Numbered from the stretch's first letter, positions 28,277-39,449 are shown. The stretch: 64,000 bases of DNA from Rodentibacter trehalosifermentans (GCF_002000545.1 NZ_MLHL01000009.1:1-64000), one strand, 5' to 3'. Numbers and translations: made by a program. The notes: generated by a model not told the origin, from the letters alone.

Positions 28277-29140
28277 CTATTCTAAATTCTGAATTTGTTC
28301 ACGCATTTGTTCAATTAACACTTTCAATTCCACCGCTGAAGCTGTGATGTCCGCATTGATGGATTTTGACGCCAGTGTATTGGATTCTCGGTTGAGTTCT
28401 TGCATCATAAAATCCAATTTACGTCCGACCGCCCCGCCTTTTTTCAAGATATTCGTTGTTTCTTTCACGTGCATTTGTAAGCGATCGAGTTCTTCTGCTA
28501 CATCCACACGTTGCGCAAGTAAAATCATTTCTTGCTCAATGCGTTGCGGATCAAGGCTAATCTGCGCTTCTTCAAAGCGTTGTAGCAAACGTTCACGTTG
28601 CCATTGTAAAACTGCCGGCATTTGTGACCGCACTTTGTCTGCTTCCACAGAAATGGCAGTTAGGCGTTGCTGAATGACATCTTGTAATTTTTCCCCCTCC
28701 CGGGCACGCATTGCAATAAAATCAGCGAGCAATTCATCAAAGGCCGCCAATAAATCTTGACTAATAGCGTCCAAATCCTGCTCTTGGGTTTCCACCACGC
28801 CCGGATAACGCAAAACATCCGTTAAATTAATTTCGCCTTCACCCGCTTGAGTTTTAATCCATTGCAAAGATTGAATCACTTGGTTTGCCAATTCTCTATT
28901 GAGATTTAGCTCCCCATTAACTTGTTTTTTCGCCTCAATGCGTAAAGCACATTCCACTTTACCACGGGTAAGATTTTGTCGGAGTTTTTCGCGCAAGGTG
29001 TTTTCCAAGCCACGGAATTGTTCCGACAGACGAAAGAAGGTTTCCAAATAGCGTTGATTGACGGAACGGATTTCCCACACCGCATTGCCCCAGTCTTTTT
29101 TCACTTCAAGGCGGGCAAAGGCTGTCATACTATAAATCAT
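28277..29140 (-). CDS. yicC: YicC-family endoribonuclease
   Basis: The 287-aa protein begins MIYSMTAFARLEVKKDWGNAVWEIRSVNQRYLE and ends with KSINADITASAVELKVLIEQMREQIQN, the two conserved ends of the YicC/DUF1732 family. E. coli YicC is reported to be an RNase acting on the sRNA RyhB. It is the first gene of the yicC-ygfZ-anmK-murQ cluster. Confidence 0.9.
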   Translation of the reverse strand: MIYSMTAFARLEVKKDWGNAVWEIRSVNQRYLETFFRLSEQFRGLENTLREKLRQNLTRGKVECALRIEAKKQVNGELNLNRELANQVIQSLQWIKTQAGEGEINLTDVLRYPGVVETQEQDLDAISQDLLAAFDELLADFIAMRAREGEKLQDVIQQRLTAISVEADKVRSQMPAVLQWQRERLLQRFEEAQISLDPQRIEQEMILLAQRVDVAEELDRLQMHVKETTNILKKGGAVGRKLDFMMQELNRESNTLASKSINADITASAVELKVLIEQMREQIQNLE

Positions 29141-29236
29141 AAGAGCTCCTGTTTTTTATGTCTTAGTTGATTTGTCGGCTATTGTAACGAGAAAGTGCGG
29201 TGAATTCTAAGGATATTTTTGAAGGTGTTTACAGTG

Positions 29237-29277
29237 TGTAAATTTTGAAATACAATCTTTGTAAATTTTACGTTACA
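29237..29277 (+). promoter_or_regulatory. Two TyrR boxes upstream of tyrP
   Basis: TGTAAA-N6-AATACA (29237-29254) and TGTAAA-N6-GTTACA (29260-29277) match the TyrR box TGTAAA-N6-TTTACA (the second misses one base). Start-to-start spacing is 23 bp, about two helical turns, as in tandem strong/weak TyrR boxes. The second ends 15 bp before tyrP. Confidence 0.7.
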
Positions 29278-29292
29278 AATGAGGAAAGAACG

Positions 29293-30495
29293 ATGAACAA
29301 AACCATTGGTAGCACGTTGCTGGTTTCCGGCACAATGATCGGGGCGGGTATGCTGGCCATGCCGCTTACTTCCGCCGGAATCGGATTTGGCTTTACGTTG
29401 GTTTTATTATTAGGGCTTTGGGCGTTGTTGACGTTTACTGCTTTATTATTTGTGGAACTCTACCAAACCGCAGAAAGCGATGCGGGGATAGGTACGCTTG
29501 CCGAACAATATTTTGGTCGATTCGGACGGGCTGTTGCCACAGCCGTACTCATTGTTTTCCTCTACGCCTTAATCGCAGCCTATGTGAGCGGAGGCGGTTC
29601 TTTACTAAGCGGTTTATTACCGGAAGGGATAGGCAATCAAATCAGCATTGTATTGTTCACCTTGATTTTTGGCTCATTTATTGTGATCGGCACTCACAGC
29701 GTGGATAAAATCAACCGGGTTTTATTTTTCGTTATGCTGGCGGCCTTTGCGGTGGTATTAGGCTTGATGTTACCGGAAATCAAAATGGACAATTTATTGG
29801 CTATTCCTATTGATAATGCGTTAATCATTTCCGCCAGCCCGGTTTTTTTTACCGCTTTTGGTTTTCACGGCTCTATTCCGAGCTTGAATAAATATTTGAA
29901 CGGTAACGTTAAAGCTCTGCGAATTTCCATTTTAGTGGGGTCGGCAATTACGCTTGGTGCTTATATTTTATGGCAACTTTCTACACACGGTTTGCTCACC
30001 CAAAATGAGTTTTTACAGATTCTAAAAGACGATGCCACGTTAAACGGTTTAGTAAAAGCAACCCTTGCCATTACAGGAAGCACGGTGATTGCAAGTGCAG
30101 TGAAATTGTTCTCCACTTTAGCGTTAGTCACCTCATTTTTAGGCGTGGGATTAGGCCTATTGGAATGTATCGAAGATCTGTTAAAACGTTCATTTAACCT
30201 TTCAGCAGGGCGTATTTCCCTTGGTTTATTAACATTTATTCCACCGTTAGCATTCGCTCTTTTTTATCCGGAAGGGTTTATTTTAGCGTTAGGCTATGCC
30301 GGTCAAATGTTTGCTTTTTATGCGGTGGTATTGCCGGTCAGCCTTGTTTGGAAAGCTCGTCGTCTTCACCCAACCCTTCCATACCGAGTATGGGGTGGTA
30401 ATTTCACCCTGCTTATCGTATTGATCCTCGGCGTGGTGATTACTTCTATCCCATTTGCTATCCGTGCCGGTTATCTCCCATTTGTGGTGGGCTAA
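29293..30495 (+). CDS. tyrP: Tyrosine-specific transporter (HAAAP family)
   Basis: The 400-aa protein has about 11 membrane helices. The N-terminus MNKTIGSTLLVSGTMIGAGMLAMPLTSAGIGF is typical of the aromatic amino-acid permeases TyrP/Mtr/TnaB, with SAVKLFSTLALVTSFLGVGLGL later. The tandem TyrR boxes argue for tyrosine rather than tryptophan. The start at 29293 has a GAGGAAAG ribosome site; an open extension to 29245 runs through the TyrR boxes and is not credible. A USS-pair terminator follows. Confidence 0.88.
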   Translation: MNKTIGSTLLVSGTMIGAGMLAMPLTSAGIGFGFTLVLLLGLWALLTFTALLFVELYQTAESDAGIGTLAEQYFGRFGRAVATAVLIVFLYALIAAYVSGGGSLLSGLLPEGIGNQISIVLFTLIFGSFIVIGTHSVDKINRVLFFVMLAAFAVVLGLMLPEIKMDNLLAIPIDNALIISASPVFFTAFGFHGSIPSLNKYLNGNVKALRISILVGSAITLGAYILWQLSTHGLLTQNEFLQILKDDATLNGLVKATLAITGSTVIASAVKLFSTLALVTSFLGVGLGLLECIEDLLKRSFNLSAGRISLGLLTFIPPLAFALFYPEGFILALGYAGQMFAFYAVVLPVSLVWKARRLHPTLPYRVWGGNFTLLIVLILGVVITSIPFAIRAGYLPFVVG

Positions 30496-30512
30496 AAATA
30501 TCTTGAAAACTA

Positions 30513-30555
30513 ACCGCACTTTGAAATAGGTAAAGCAAAGTGCGGTCATTTTTTA
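30513..30555 (+). terminator. USS-pair terminator of tyrP
   Basis: ACCGCACTTTG (30513-30523) pairs with CAAAGTGCGGT (30536-30546), followed by CATTTTTT. Confidence 0.85.
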
Positions 30556-30724
30556 TAGTGAATTTATACTTTTCTTAGGGGATTTTAGCTTGCCTTTTTG
30601 TTCGAAAAGTGTAAAATTCCCAGGCTTTTTGTCTATATATACAGAGAAAAAAGTAAGCTATATTTTTAAGTGACTTTCGAGCTTAGAAATATTCTTTTAA
30701 TCATCAAATAATTAGAGGAAGGTT

Positions 30725-30973
30725 ATGGTAACCATTCGTTTATCTCGTGGCGGAGCTAAAAAACGCCCTTTTTATCAAATCGTTGTTGCAGACAGCCGTT
30801 CACCTCGTGATGGTCGTTTCATTGAGCGTGTAGGTTTTTTCAATCCAATTGCACAAGGTAATGCTGAACGTCTTCGTATTAACTTAGACCGTGTAAACCA
30901 CTGGGTAGGTCAAGGTGCATCATTATCTGATCGCGTTGCGTGTTTGGTAAAGGAAGCTCAAAAAGCCGCTTAA
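30725..30973 (+). CDS. rpsP: 30S ribosomal protein S16
   Basis: The 82-aa basic protein begins [25 protein letters not shown], essentially the universal S16 start, and continues [14 protein letters not shown]. First gene of the rpsP-rimM-trmD-rplS operon. The 170-bp upstream region holds the operon leader but no structure I can identify with confidence. Confidence 0.97.
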   Translation: MVTIRLSRGGAKKRPFYQIVVADSRSPRDGRFIERVGFFNPIAQGNAERLRINLDRVNHWVGQGASLSDRVACLVKEAQKAA

Positions 30974-31004
30974 TTCGCTTTTGAGTAGAGAATAGGTGAA
31001 AAAT

Positions 31005-31532
31005 ATGGAACAGCAACGCATTGAAGTTGTGGGCAAATTGGGCTCAACCTACGGTATCCGTGGGTGGTTGCGTATTTATTCATCAACCGAATATGCCGAA
31101 AGCATTTTTGACTATCAACCTTGGTTTTTGAAAATCAAAGGGGAATGGCAGCCAGTTGAGCTTGAAAATTGGCGTCATCACAATCACGAATTGATAGTGA
31201 AGTTAAAAGGCACTGACGATCGTGAAGCCGCTCAGGTTTTAGCGAATGTTGAAATTGGGGTGGATCTTTCTGTATTCCCGAAATTGGAAGAAGGCGATTA
31301 TTACTGGCACGATTTAATCGGTTGCACAGTCATCAACCTTCAAGGCTATACCATGGGAACGGTTACGGAAATGATGGAAACCGGTTCAAATGATGTACTG
31401 GTCGTCAAAGCTAATAGCAAAGATGCTTTTGGAAAACAAGAGCGGTTAATTCCGTTTTTGTATGAACAAGTAGTTAAAAGAGTCGATCTCACCACAAAAA
31501 CCATTGAAGTGGATTGGGACGCTGGTTTCTAA
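31005..31532 (+). CDS. rimM: 16S rRNA processing / 30S maturation factor RimM
   Basis: The 175-aa protein starts [25 protein letters not shown], with a PRC-barrel C-terminal half ([38 protein letters not shown]). It binds ribosomal protein S19 and assists 30S head assembly. The ATG at 31005 follows an AGGTGA Shine-Dalgarno sequence; the in-frame GTG at 30996 lies inside that site and is unlikely. The sequence is close to what I recall of the H. influenzae protein. Confidence 0.96.
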   Translation: MEQQRIEVVGKLGSTYGIRGWLRIYSSTEYAESIFDYQPWFLKIKGEWQPVELENWRHHNHELIVKLKGTDDREAAQVLANVEIGVDLSVFPKLEEGDYYWHDLIGCTVINLQGYTMGTVTEMMETGSNDVLVVKANSKDAFGKQERLIPFLYEQVVKRVDLTTKTIEVDWDAGF

Positions 31533-31587
31533 TCTCAGGTATGCTCGAACGTAATGTCGTCTGCTTTAAACAACATAAGGCTGAATT

Positions 31588-32723
<1,136 letters not shown>

Positions 32724-32743
32724 TTTCGCAGAGAGAAGAGTAC

Positions 32744-32770
32744 AAGGCTTGGATTTTCCAAGCCTTTTTT
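32744..32770 (+). terminator. Rho-independent terminator of rpsP operon
   Basis: AAGGCTTGGA and TCCAAGCCTT form a perfect 10-bp stem with a 3-nt loop followed by TTTTTA. Confidence 0.92.
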
Positions 32771-32800
32771 ATTCTCAAAATGAGAAAAACTTAACAAAAC

Positions 32801-32814
32801 TTGCAAAATATCAA
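32801..32814 (+). promoter_or_regulatory. Candidate FNR site upstream of focA
   Basis: TTGCAAAATATCAA fits the FNR consensus TTGAT-N4-ATCAA with two mismatches in the left half. It lies 105 bp before focA, an anaerobically induced gene in relatives. Confidence 0.45.
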
Positions 32815-32918
32815 ATTTTGTTGAAATAACACTTAGCCATATCTTGCAAAGCATACCTAAGAGAGTAAAATATCCACGATTATAATATTAAAAATAAATT
32901 ATCATATTTGGTTGTACT

Positions 32919-33770
32919 ATGTCAGAGGTTAAAAATTCTTCCACAGTAGCATTAACGCCGGTTGAAGCAACAGATTTTGCAGAAAATGCGGCTGTTTATA
33001 AAGCGAAAAAACGTCCATTTCTTTCTTTTATGTCAGGAATTAACGCTGGAGCATGTATTGCCTTAGCGTTTGTTTTTTATACAACCACACAGACAGCCTC
33101 CGCAGGTGCCCCTTGGGGGATGACTAAATTAGTGGGAGGGCTAGTATTTTCCATTGGGGTGATAATGGTAGTGTTGTTAGGATCTGAGCTTTTCACTTCA
33201 TCAACACTCACTTTTATTGCACGAGTTAGTGGAAAAATTACGACATGGCAAATGATTCGTAACTGGATTGCCGTGTATTTTGGTAATTTTGTCGGTGGAT
33301 TGATTATTGTTGCTCTGATTTGGTTTGGAGGCCAAACGATGGCAGCAAACGGACAATGGGGCTTGACAATTCTTAATACGGCACAACATAAGATTCACCA
33401 TACTTGGTTTGAAGCATTTAATTTGGGCATTTTGTGTAACATCATGGTGTGTTTGGCTGTTTGGTTGTCTTATTCGGGTAAAACGGTTGTTGATAAAGCA
33501 TTTATTATGATTATGCCGATTGGTTTATTTGTTGCATCAGGTTTTGAACACTGCGTGGCGAATATGTTTATGATTCCGATGGGAATTATCACGGCGCATT
33601 ACAGTTCCCCTGAATTTTGGCAGCAGCTAGGCATCGAGGCAGCAAAATATGCTGATTTAGATGTTTATCATTTTATTGTAAAAAATTTAATCCCGGTAAC
33701 GTTGGGGAATATTGTGGGTGGGGCAATTTGTATTGGTTTATTCCAACGTTACTTAACAAAATCCCACTAG
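32919..33770 (+). CDS. focA: Formate channel FocA
   Basis: The 283-aa member of the formate/nitrite transporter family forms a pentameric inner-membrane channel for formate made by PflB. FNT signatures are present: KKRPFLSFMSGINAGACIALAF at the first helix, NFVGGLIIVALIW, and GILCNIMVCLAVWLSYSGKT with FEHCVANMFMIPMG. It lies 45 bp upstream of pflB, and expression is probably anaerobic. Confidence 0.95.
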   Translation: MSEVKNSSTVALTPVEATDFAENAAVYKAKKRPFLSFMSGINAGACIALAFVFYTTTQTASAGAPWGMTKLVGGLVFSIGVIMVVLLGSELFTSSTLTFIARVSGKITTWQMIRNWIAVYFGNFVGGLIIVALIWFGGQTMAANGQWGLTILNTAQHKIHHTWFEAFNLGILCNIMVCLAVWLSYSGKTVVDKAFIMIMPIGLFVASGFEHCVANMFMIPMGIITAHYSSPEFWQQLGIEAAKYADLDVYHFIVKNLIPVTLGNIVGGAICIGLFQRYLTKSH

Positions 33771-33815
33771 GAAATTGAAATAAATTATTTTTATTAATTA
33801 ACAAAGGAAATGACT

Positions 33816-36128
33816 ATGTCAGAACTTAATGAAGCGCAAAAAGTTGCTTGGGCCGGTTTCACCGGTGGTGATTGGCAAGAAAATGTCAATGTACGCGACT
33901 TTATTCAAAAAAACTACACACCGTATGAAGGTGATGATTCTTTCTTAGCAGGTCCGACCGAAGCCACCACAAAACTGTGGGAATCGGTGATGGAAGGAAT
34001 TAAAATTGAAAACCGTACACACGCGCCATTAGATTTTGATGAACATACACCATCAACCATTACTTCTCACGCACCGGGCTATATCAATAAAGATTTAGAA
34101 AAAATTGTTGGTCTTCAAACCGATGCCCCGTTAAAACGGGCCATTATGCCATTCGGTGGTATCAAAATGGTGGAAGGTTCATGTAAAGTTTATGGTCGTG
34201 AACTTGATCCTGAAGTGAAAAAAATCTTCACCGAATATCGTAAAACCCATAATCAAGGGGTATTTGATGTCTATACGCCGGATATTTTACGTTGCCGTAA
34301 ATCCGGTGTATTAACCGGTTTACCGGATGCTTATGGTCGTGGTCGTATCATTGGGGATTATCGTCGCGTAGCACTTTATGGTGTTGATTTCCTCATGAAA
34401 GATAAATATGCACAATTCTCTTCTTTACAAGAAAATCTTGAGAATGGCGTAGATCTTGAAGCCACTATTCGTTTACGTGAAGAGATTGCAGAACAACATC
34501 GTGCCCTTGCTCAAATGAAACAAATGGCAGCAAGTTACGGTTACGATATTTCTAACCCTGCGACTAACGCACAAGAAGCCATTCAATGGATGTATTTCGC
34601 CTATTTAGCGGCAATCAAATCGCAAAATGGTGCGGCAATGTCATTCGGTCGTACGGCGACTTTCATTGATATTTATATCGAGCGTGACTTAAAAGCAGGC
34701 AAAATCACCGAGGTGGAAGCACAAGAATTAGTTGACCACTTAGTGATGAAATTACGTATGGTTCGTTTCTTGCGTACCCCTGAATACGATCAATTATTCT
34801 CCGGTGACCCAATGTGGGCAACCGAAACCATCGCCGGTATGGGGTTAGACGGTCGTACATTAGTTACCAAAAATACATTCCGTATTTTACATACCCTCTA
34901 CAATATGGGCACTTCTCCGGAACCAAACCTCACTATTCTTTGGTCCGAACAGTTACCGGAAAACTTCAAACGTTTCTGTGCGAAAGTGTCTATTGATACC
35001 TCTTCCGTTCAATATGAAAACGACGATTTAATGCGTCCTGATTTCAACAACGATGACTACGCTATCGCCTGTTGTGTATCGCCAATGGTAGTGGGTAAAC
35101 AAATGCAATTCTTTGGTGCCCGTGCAAACTTAGCGAAAACTTTGTTATACGCAATCAATGGCGGTATTGATGAAAAATTAGGTATGCAAGTCGGTCCGAA
35201 AACTGCCCCAATCACTGATGAAGTATTAGATTTTGATACGGTGATGACCCGTATGGATAGCTTTATGGATTGGTTGGCAAAACAATATGTGACAGCCCTA
35301 AACATTATCCACTATATGCACGATAAATATTCCTATGAAGCGGCATTAATGGCATTACATGATCGTGATGTGTTCCGTACTATGGCGTGCGGTATTGCCG
35401 GTCTTTCTGTGGCGGCAGACTCACTTTCTGCGATCAAATACGCTAAAGTGAAACCAATTCGTGGCGATATTAAAGATAAAGACGGTAATGTGGTGGCCTC
35501 TAATGTAGCTATCGACTTTGAAATTGAAGGCGAATATCCACAATATGGTAACAATGATAACCGTGTTGATGACATTGCCTGTGATTTAGTTGAACGTTTT
35601 ATGAAGAAAATTCAAAAACTCAAAACTTACCGCAACGCAGTACCTACTCAATCTGTTCTTACCATTACATCTAACGTAGTGTACGGTAAGAAAACAGGAA
35701 ATACACCGGATGGTCGTCGTGCAGGTGCGCCGTTCGGACCGGGTGCAAACCCAATGCATGGTCGTGACCAAAAAGGTGCGGTCGCCTCATTAACCTCTGT
35801 GGCAAAACTTCCGTTTGCTTATGCAAAAGATGGTATTTCTTATACCTTCTCCATCGTACCGAATGCGCTAGGTAAAGATCCGGAAGCACAACGCCGTAAC
35901 CTTGCCGGTTTAATGGATGGTTACTTCCACCATGAAGCAACCGTTGAAGGTGGTCAGCACTTAAATGTGAACGTATTGAACCGTGAAATGTTATTGGATG
36001 CAATGGAAAATCCGGATAAATATCCGCAATTAACTATTCGTGTATCAGGCTACGCGGTGCGTTTTAACTCTTTAACCAAAGAGCAACAACAAGACGTGAT
36101 TACCCGTACTTTCACGGAATCAATGTAA
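33816..36128 (+). CDS. pflB: Formate C-acetyltransferase (pyruvate formate-lyase)
   Basis: The 770-aa glycyl-radical enzyme converts pyruvate and CoA to acetyl-CoA and formate under anaerobiosis. The two active-site cysteines sit together in [14 protein letters not shown], and the radical Gly lies in the C-terminal [12 protein letters not shown]. The MSELNEAQ start at 33816 matches the E. coli N-terminus; the ATG at 33810 is almost on top of the AAAGGA ribosome site. Followed by a terminator and then pflA. Confidence 0.97.
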   Translation: MSELNEAQKVAWAGFTGGDWQENVNVRDFIQKNYTPYEGDDSFLAGPTEATTKLWESVMEGIKIENRTHAPLDFDEHTPSTITSHAPGYINKDLEKIVGLQTDAPLKRAIMPFGGIKMVEGSCKVYGRELDPEVKKIFTEYRKTHNQGVFDVYTPDILRCRKSGVLTGLPDAYGRGRIIGDYRRVALYGVDFLMKDKYAQFSSLQENLENGVDLEATIRLREEIAEQHRALAQMKQMAASYGYDISNPATNAQEAIQWMYFAYLAAIKSQNGAAMSFGRTATFIDIYIERDLKAGKITEVEAQELVDHLVMKLRMVRFLRTPEYDQLFSGDPMWATETIAGMGLDGRTLVTKNTFRILHTLYNMGTSPEPNLTILWSEQLPENFKRFCAKVSIDTSSVQYENDDLMRPDFNNDDYAIACCVSPMVVGKQMQFFGARANLAKTLLYAINGGIDEKLGMQVGPKTAPITDEVLDFDTVMTRMDSFMDWLAKQYVTALNIIHYMHDKYSYEAALMALHDRDVFRTMACGIAGLSVAADSLSAIKYAKVKPIRGDIKDKDGNVVASNVAIDFEIEGEYPQYGNNDNRVDDIACDLVERFMKKIQKLKTYRNAVPTQSVLTITSNVVYGKKTGNTPDGRRAGAPFGPGANPMHGRDQKGAVASLTSVAKLPFAYAKDGISYTFSIVPNALGKDPEAQRRNLAGLMDGYFHHEATVEGGQHLNVNVLNREMLLDAMENPDKYPQLTIRVSGYAVRFNSLTKEQQQDVITRTFTESM

Positions 36129-36176
36129 AAAACATTGAAAAAAACGACCGCACTTTAGCGGACGTATAAAATGATG

Positions 36177-36208
36177 ATGAGCCTGATTCAACTCAGGCTC
36201 ATTTTTTA
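36177..36208 (+). terminator. Rho-independent terminator after pflB
   Basis: ATGAGCCTGA (36177-36186) pairs perfectly with TCAGGCTCAT (36193-36202) and is followed by TTTTTT. Confidence 0.92.
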
Positions 36209-36260
36209 TTATCGAATATTCTGATAAAATTTAGCTATATTATTTGATTGTGAGTGGTGT

Positions 36261-37001
36261 ATGTCTGTTTTAGGAAAAATTCATTCCTTTGAATCCTGCG
36301 GTACAGTTGATGGTCCGGGGATTCGCTTTATTTTATTTATGCAAGGCTGTTTAATGCGTTGCAAATACTGCCATAACCGTGACACATGGGATCTAGACGG
36401 CGGCAGAGAAATTAGTGTTGAAGAATTAATGAAAGAAGTAGTGAGTTATCGCCATTTTATGAATGCCACAGGCGGTGGGGTGACTGCTTCGGGCGGTGAA
36501 GCAATTCTTCAGGCGGAATTTGTGCGGGATTGGTTCCGTGCTTGTAAAAAAGAAGGGATTAATACTTGCCTCGATACCAATGGTTTTGTTCGCCATTATG
36601 ATCCTGTTATTGACGAATTATTGGATGTGACGGATCTGGTATTACTGGATTTGAAAGAACTCAACGATAAGGTTCACCAAAATTTGATCGGCGTACCTAA
36701 TAAACGAACGCTGGAATTTGCCAAATATCTGCAAAAACGCAATCAAAGAACGTGGATTCGCTATGTTGTCGTGCCGGGTTATACGGATAGCGATCACGAC
36801 ATTCATTTACTAGGGCAATTTATTGAAGGGATGGAAAATATCGAAAAAGTCGAGTTATTACCTTATCACCGCCTTGGGGCGCATAAATGGAAAACTCTCG
36901 GTTTTGATTATGAGCTTGAGGATGTCGTACCACCAACCCGTGAATCGCTAGATCATATAAAATCTATTTTAGAAGGCTACGGACATACCGTTAAATTCTA
37001 G
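36261..37001 (+). CDS. pflA: Pyruvate formate-lyase activating enzyme
   Basis: The 246-aa radical-SAM enzyme abstracts hydrogen from the PflB glycine. It has the cluster motif C-x3-C-x2-C in [15 protein letters not shown] (about residues 29-43), preceded by [15 protein letters not shown], and [14 protein letters not shown] for SAM binding. Encoded directly behind pflB with its own short spacer and followed by the adhesin-E gene, as in H. influenzae. Confidence 0.96.
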   Translation: MSVLGKIHSFESCGTVDGPGIRFILFMQGCLMRCKYCHNRDTWDLDGGREISVEELMKEVVSYRHFMNATGGGVTASGGEAILQAEFVRDWFRACKKEGINTCLDTNGFVRHYDPVIDELLDVTDLVLLDLKELNDKVHQNLIGVPNKRTLEFAKYLQKRNQRTWIRYVVVPGYTDSDHDIHLLGQFIEGMENIEKVELLPYHRLGAHKWKTLGFDYELEDVVPPTRESLDHIKSILEGYGHTVKF

Positions 37002-37037
37002 CTAATAGCCGGCTAACATTAGGCTAAGGAGTAAATA

Positions 37038-37505
37038 ATGAAAAAACTGGCTTTAATTTTTCCTATGGCACTACTTGCTGCTTGTACCGTTCAAAGTCAA
37101 AAAACGGTTGAGCCTCAAGACGTTAAGCTTTCCCCACCAACGGAAGATCGCAAAGGCTATGCACGCTTGGTAAAAGACATCAATTATTATATTGATACGG
37201 ATTCAATTTGGATTGATAACGAAGAGCCTCAAGAGGTTCATTTTGATGCAGTGATCAATTTAGCCCAAGGATTGTATGTTTATCCGAAAGAATCAAAACG
37301 CTACGCCCGTTCCGTTCGCCAATATAAAATTTTAAATTGTAAAAATTACCGTTTAACGCAAGTGCGCACGGATTTCTATGATGAATTTTGGGGTGAAGGA
37401 CTGCGTGCCGCACCAAAAAAACAAGATAAATACAGTATTCGCCTAAAGCCAAATACCACGCTTTATAATGCAGCACAGATTATTTGTGTAAACTACAGTA
37501 AATAA
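37038..37505 (+). CDS. Surface lipoprotein, adhesin protein E homologue
   Basis: The 155-aa protein has a lipoprotein signal (lipobox LLAAC, Cys 16). The mature part (DVKLSPPTEDRKGYARLVKD, INYYIDTDSIWIDNEEPQ, VRQYKILNCKNYRLTQVRTDFYDEFWGEGLRAAPKK) is very close to H. influenzae protein E. That surface lipoprotein binds vitronectin and laminin, and its gene also lies beside pflA. The DUF is 'surface-adhesin protein E'. The epithelial- and vitronectin-binding function is inferred from homology, and an extension at the C-terminus of the H. influenzae protein is missing here. Confidence 0.87.
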   Translation: MKKLALIFPMALLAACTVQSQKTVEPQDVKLSPPTEDRKGYARLVKDINYYIDTDSIWIDNEEPQEVHFDAVINLAQGLYVYPKESKRYARSVRQYKILNCKNYRLTQVRTDFYDEFWGEGLRAAPKKQDKYSIRLKPNTTLYNAAQIICVNYSK

Positions 37506-37520
37506 TCTATTTAGCAAGTA

Positions 37521-37543
37521 AAAGGTCGCGCATTGCGACCTTT
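37521..37543. terminator. Bidirectional hairpin terminator
   Basis: AAAGGTCGC and GCGACCTTT form a perfect 9-bp stem between the convergent protein-E and comEA genes. Confidence 0.75.
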
Positions 37544-37558
37544 AAACGATTTCAATAT

Positions 37559-37897
37559 TTAAAAAGTTAAGCGATCACGATTTTTTTCAAGGGTCGCCTT
37601 ACCAATACCTTGAACTTCAAGTAGTTGCTCGGCATGAGTAAAATTACCGTGTTTTTCACGATATTGCACAATGGCTTCCGCTTTTTTTGCACCAATTCCC
37701 GTTAAGGCTTTTTGGATTTCACTTGCCGTTGCCGTATTTATGTTGAGTTTATCCTCAACTTTTTCTGCGGCTACTTTCTCCACGGATTCGGTTTGTGCTG
37801 CCAGTGTTTCAGTCGCTTTTTCCATCGCAAATGAAGATGAAGCGAATAATGCGCCACCTAAAATCAGTGAGCTAATTAAGGTTTTCATTAATTTCAT
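37559..37897 (-). CDS. comEA: ComEA-family competence DNA-binding protein
   Basis: The 112-aa protein has a signal peptide (about residues 1-24) and a C-terminal pair of helix-hairpin-helix motifs (LNINTATASEIQKALTGIGAKKAEAIVQYREKHG, then LLEVQGIGKATLEKNRDRL). ComEA is the periplasmic DNA-binding ratchet that pulls transforming DNA across the outer membrane. A CRP-S site upstream (37988-38009) indicates control by Sxy and CRP with the competence regulon. Confidence 0.93.
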   Translation of the reverse strand: MKLMKTLISSLILGGALFASSSFAMEKATETLAAQTESVEKVAAEKVEDKLNINTATASEIQKALTGIGAKKAEAIVQYREKHGNFTHAEQLLEVQGIGKATLEKNRDRLTF

Positions 37898-37987
37898 AGC
37901 GTTTCCTTGTTAATAGTGAGAATGTTGATACAATCAACGTCAATATTTTTTCTATTCCTATAAAAATAAACAAGAAACCGACCGCAC

Positions 37988-38009
37988 TTTTGCGAGCCTT
38001 ATCGCAAAA
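37988..38009 (-). promoter_or_regulatory. CRP-S (Sxy-dependent competence) site for comEA
   Basis: TTTTGCGA-N6-TCGCAAAA is a perfect 8-6-8 palindrome. The TGCGA core is the hallmark of CRP-S sites (TGCGA where ordinary CRP sites have TGTGA), which need both CRP and Sxy. It lies 91 bp upstream of the comEA start. Confidence 0.88.
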
Positions 38010-38040
38010 TTTATATCAAAGAGAATAAAAACCGATATTT

Positions 38041-38862
38041 ATGCGATACCGTTTAAATTGCCACATCATTATGTTTAAATATCTCACTTTTTTCACCGTA
38101 CTTTTCCTTTCTTTTTTTGCCTGTGCCGAACAATTCGTTTCACTAACCCTTTGCAGCGATAGACTTTTGGCAGAATTAGCCCACCCTGAACAAATTGCGG
38201 CACAATCGCCCTATTCTAAAAAACCGCTGATGATGTTGGATAAAGTGAATACAGACAAACCCACGCTTGAACCACAACTGGCGGCACTGTTACCCTATTT
38301 GGACAAAACTCTGCTTATCAACGAAACCTTTTATCCGCAACTGGTGACAGATCTGAAAAAGCTCGGAGCGAAGATCGTGCAGATTAACGATACCCCACAA
38401 ACGCCCGAAGAACTTTTCACCTTAATCTTACAACTGGGTAAACTTACGGGTAACGAAACACACGCTGAACAACTGGTGGAAAAATTGAAATCGCAAAATA
38501 CACGCCTAAACCTACAGTTTACCAACACCTTGATGATTTCCGACACGGGTATTGTTGAGAGCTATTTTCCCCAATATTCCACACTACTTAACTTGCTCGG
38601 ACTGACTCCACTCAAAATGCCGTTAACGGAACAAAATTTCTCGCTCGAAAAAGTATTACTTGCTCAACCGAATATATTAATTGAAATTTCCGATCAACAA
38701 AGCTATAACGAACGGACGGAATTACTCAAGCATCCACTTTTGCAAAATCTCTTTAAAAACCAACCGCACTTTCACATTCCAATGAAATACACCTATTGCT
38801 TTGATCATGGACTATGGAAAGGGGCGGAACTAATTTATAACCAAGCACCGACTTTACATTAA
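38041..38862 (+). CDS. ABC transporter periplasmic binding protein (BtuF/FhuD-like)
   Basis: The 273-aa protein has a signal peptide (core FKYLTFFTVLFLSFFACA) and the class III binding-protein layout: VSLTLCSDRLLAELAHPEQIAA, a long backbone helix (TPEELFTLILQLGKLTGN), and a C-terminal lobe. This class binds cobalamin, heme or ferric siderophores; the ligand here is unknown. An internal ATG at 38071 gives a more conventional signal peptide start; neither has a strong ribosome site. It is followed after a broken L,D-transpeptidase gene by the permease and ATPase of the same system. An overlapping CRP-S site lies upstream but points more naturally to comEA. Confidence 0.82.
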   Translation: MRYRLNCHIIMFKYLTFFTVLFLSFFACAEQFVSLTLCSDRLLAELAHPEQIAAQSPYSKKPLMMLDKVNTDKPTLEPQLAALLPYLDKTLLINETFYPQLVTDLKKLGAKIVQINDTPQTPEELFTLILQLGKLTGNETHAEQLVEKLKSQNTRLNLQFTNTLMISDTGIVESYFPQYSTLLNLLGLTPLKMPLTEQNFSLEKVLLAQPNILIEISDQQSYNERTELLKHPLLQNLFKNQPHFHIPMKYTYCFDHGLWKGAELIYNQAPTLH

Positions 38863-38873
38863 GGATAAGTAAA

Positions 38874-39449
38874 ATGAAGAAAATAATACCTATAGTATTG
38901 TTGCTTGTGATGATCATTTTCAGTGCTGCTTTTTCGATACCTAAACCTATGCCCGATAACCTACTAAAAGGCGAAAAAGAAGCGGATCCGCAAGTTTTAA
39001 ATATGCAACCCCTACCTAAAAATGCCAATATTACACGTTTAGTCGTGTTCAAAAGCAAACGACAAATGTGGGCGTATGACAAAGACAAATTGATGAAAAT
39101 CTATCCGGTTTCCCTTGGTGGAAACCCAGTTGAACATAAACAATTTGAGGGCGATCAAAAAACGCCCGAAGGCATCTACCGCATTAATGAACGCAATCCA
39201 CATAGTCACTACCATAAGAATTTGGGCATTTCCTATCCAAATACCCAAGATAAAGCCTACGCGGCCTCACAAGGTAAATCAGCAGGCGGATTGATTAAAA
39301 TCCATGGTTTGCCAAATCGATCTTTTGATATTGGTCGCCAACATTTACGTTACGATTGAACAAACGGCTGTATTGCCGTTACCAACGAAGAAATTGATGA
39401 ACTCTTCCAAGCTGTGATTCACAATGCGGAAATTGAGATTAAACCGTAA
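38874..39449 (+). pseudogene. Murein L,D-transpeptidase (YkuD) with in-frame TGA
   Basis: The frame encodes a membrane anchor or signal and then a YkuD catalytic domain (VFKSKRQMWAYDKDKLMK, GGNPVEHKQFEGDQKTPEG, LIKIHGLPN). A TGA at 39357-39359 interrupts it exactly where the family has Trp before the catalytic TNGC. After the stop the same frame continues TNGCIAVTNEEIDELFQ to a TAA at 39447-39449. The truncated product (161 aa) lacks the catalytic Cys, so the gene is inactive unless UGA is read through. The family cross-links peptidoglycan 3-3 or attaches proteins. Its place between ABC transporter genes is odd. Confidence 0.88.

Noticed and set aside
39357-39359. TGA as selenocysteine codon in the L,D-transpeptidase gene
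   Set aside because: The family has Trp, not Cys, at this place, and no SECIS-like hairpin is evident directly after it; nonsense mutation is simpler.
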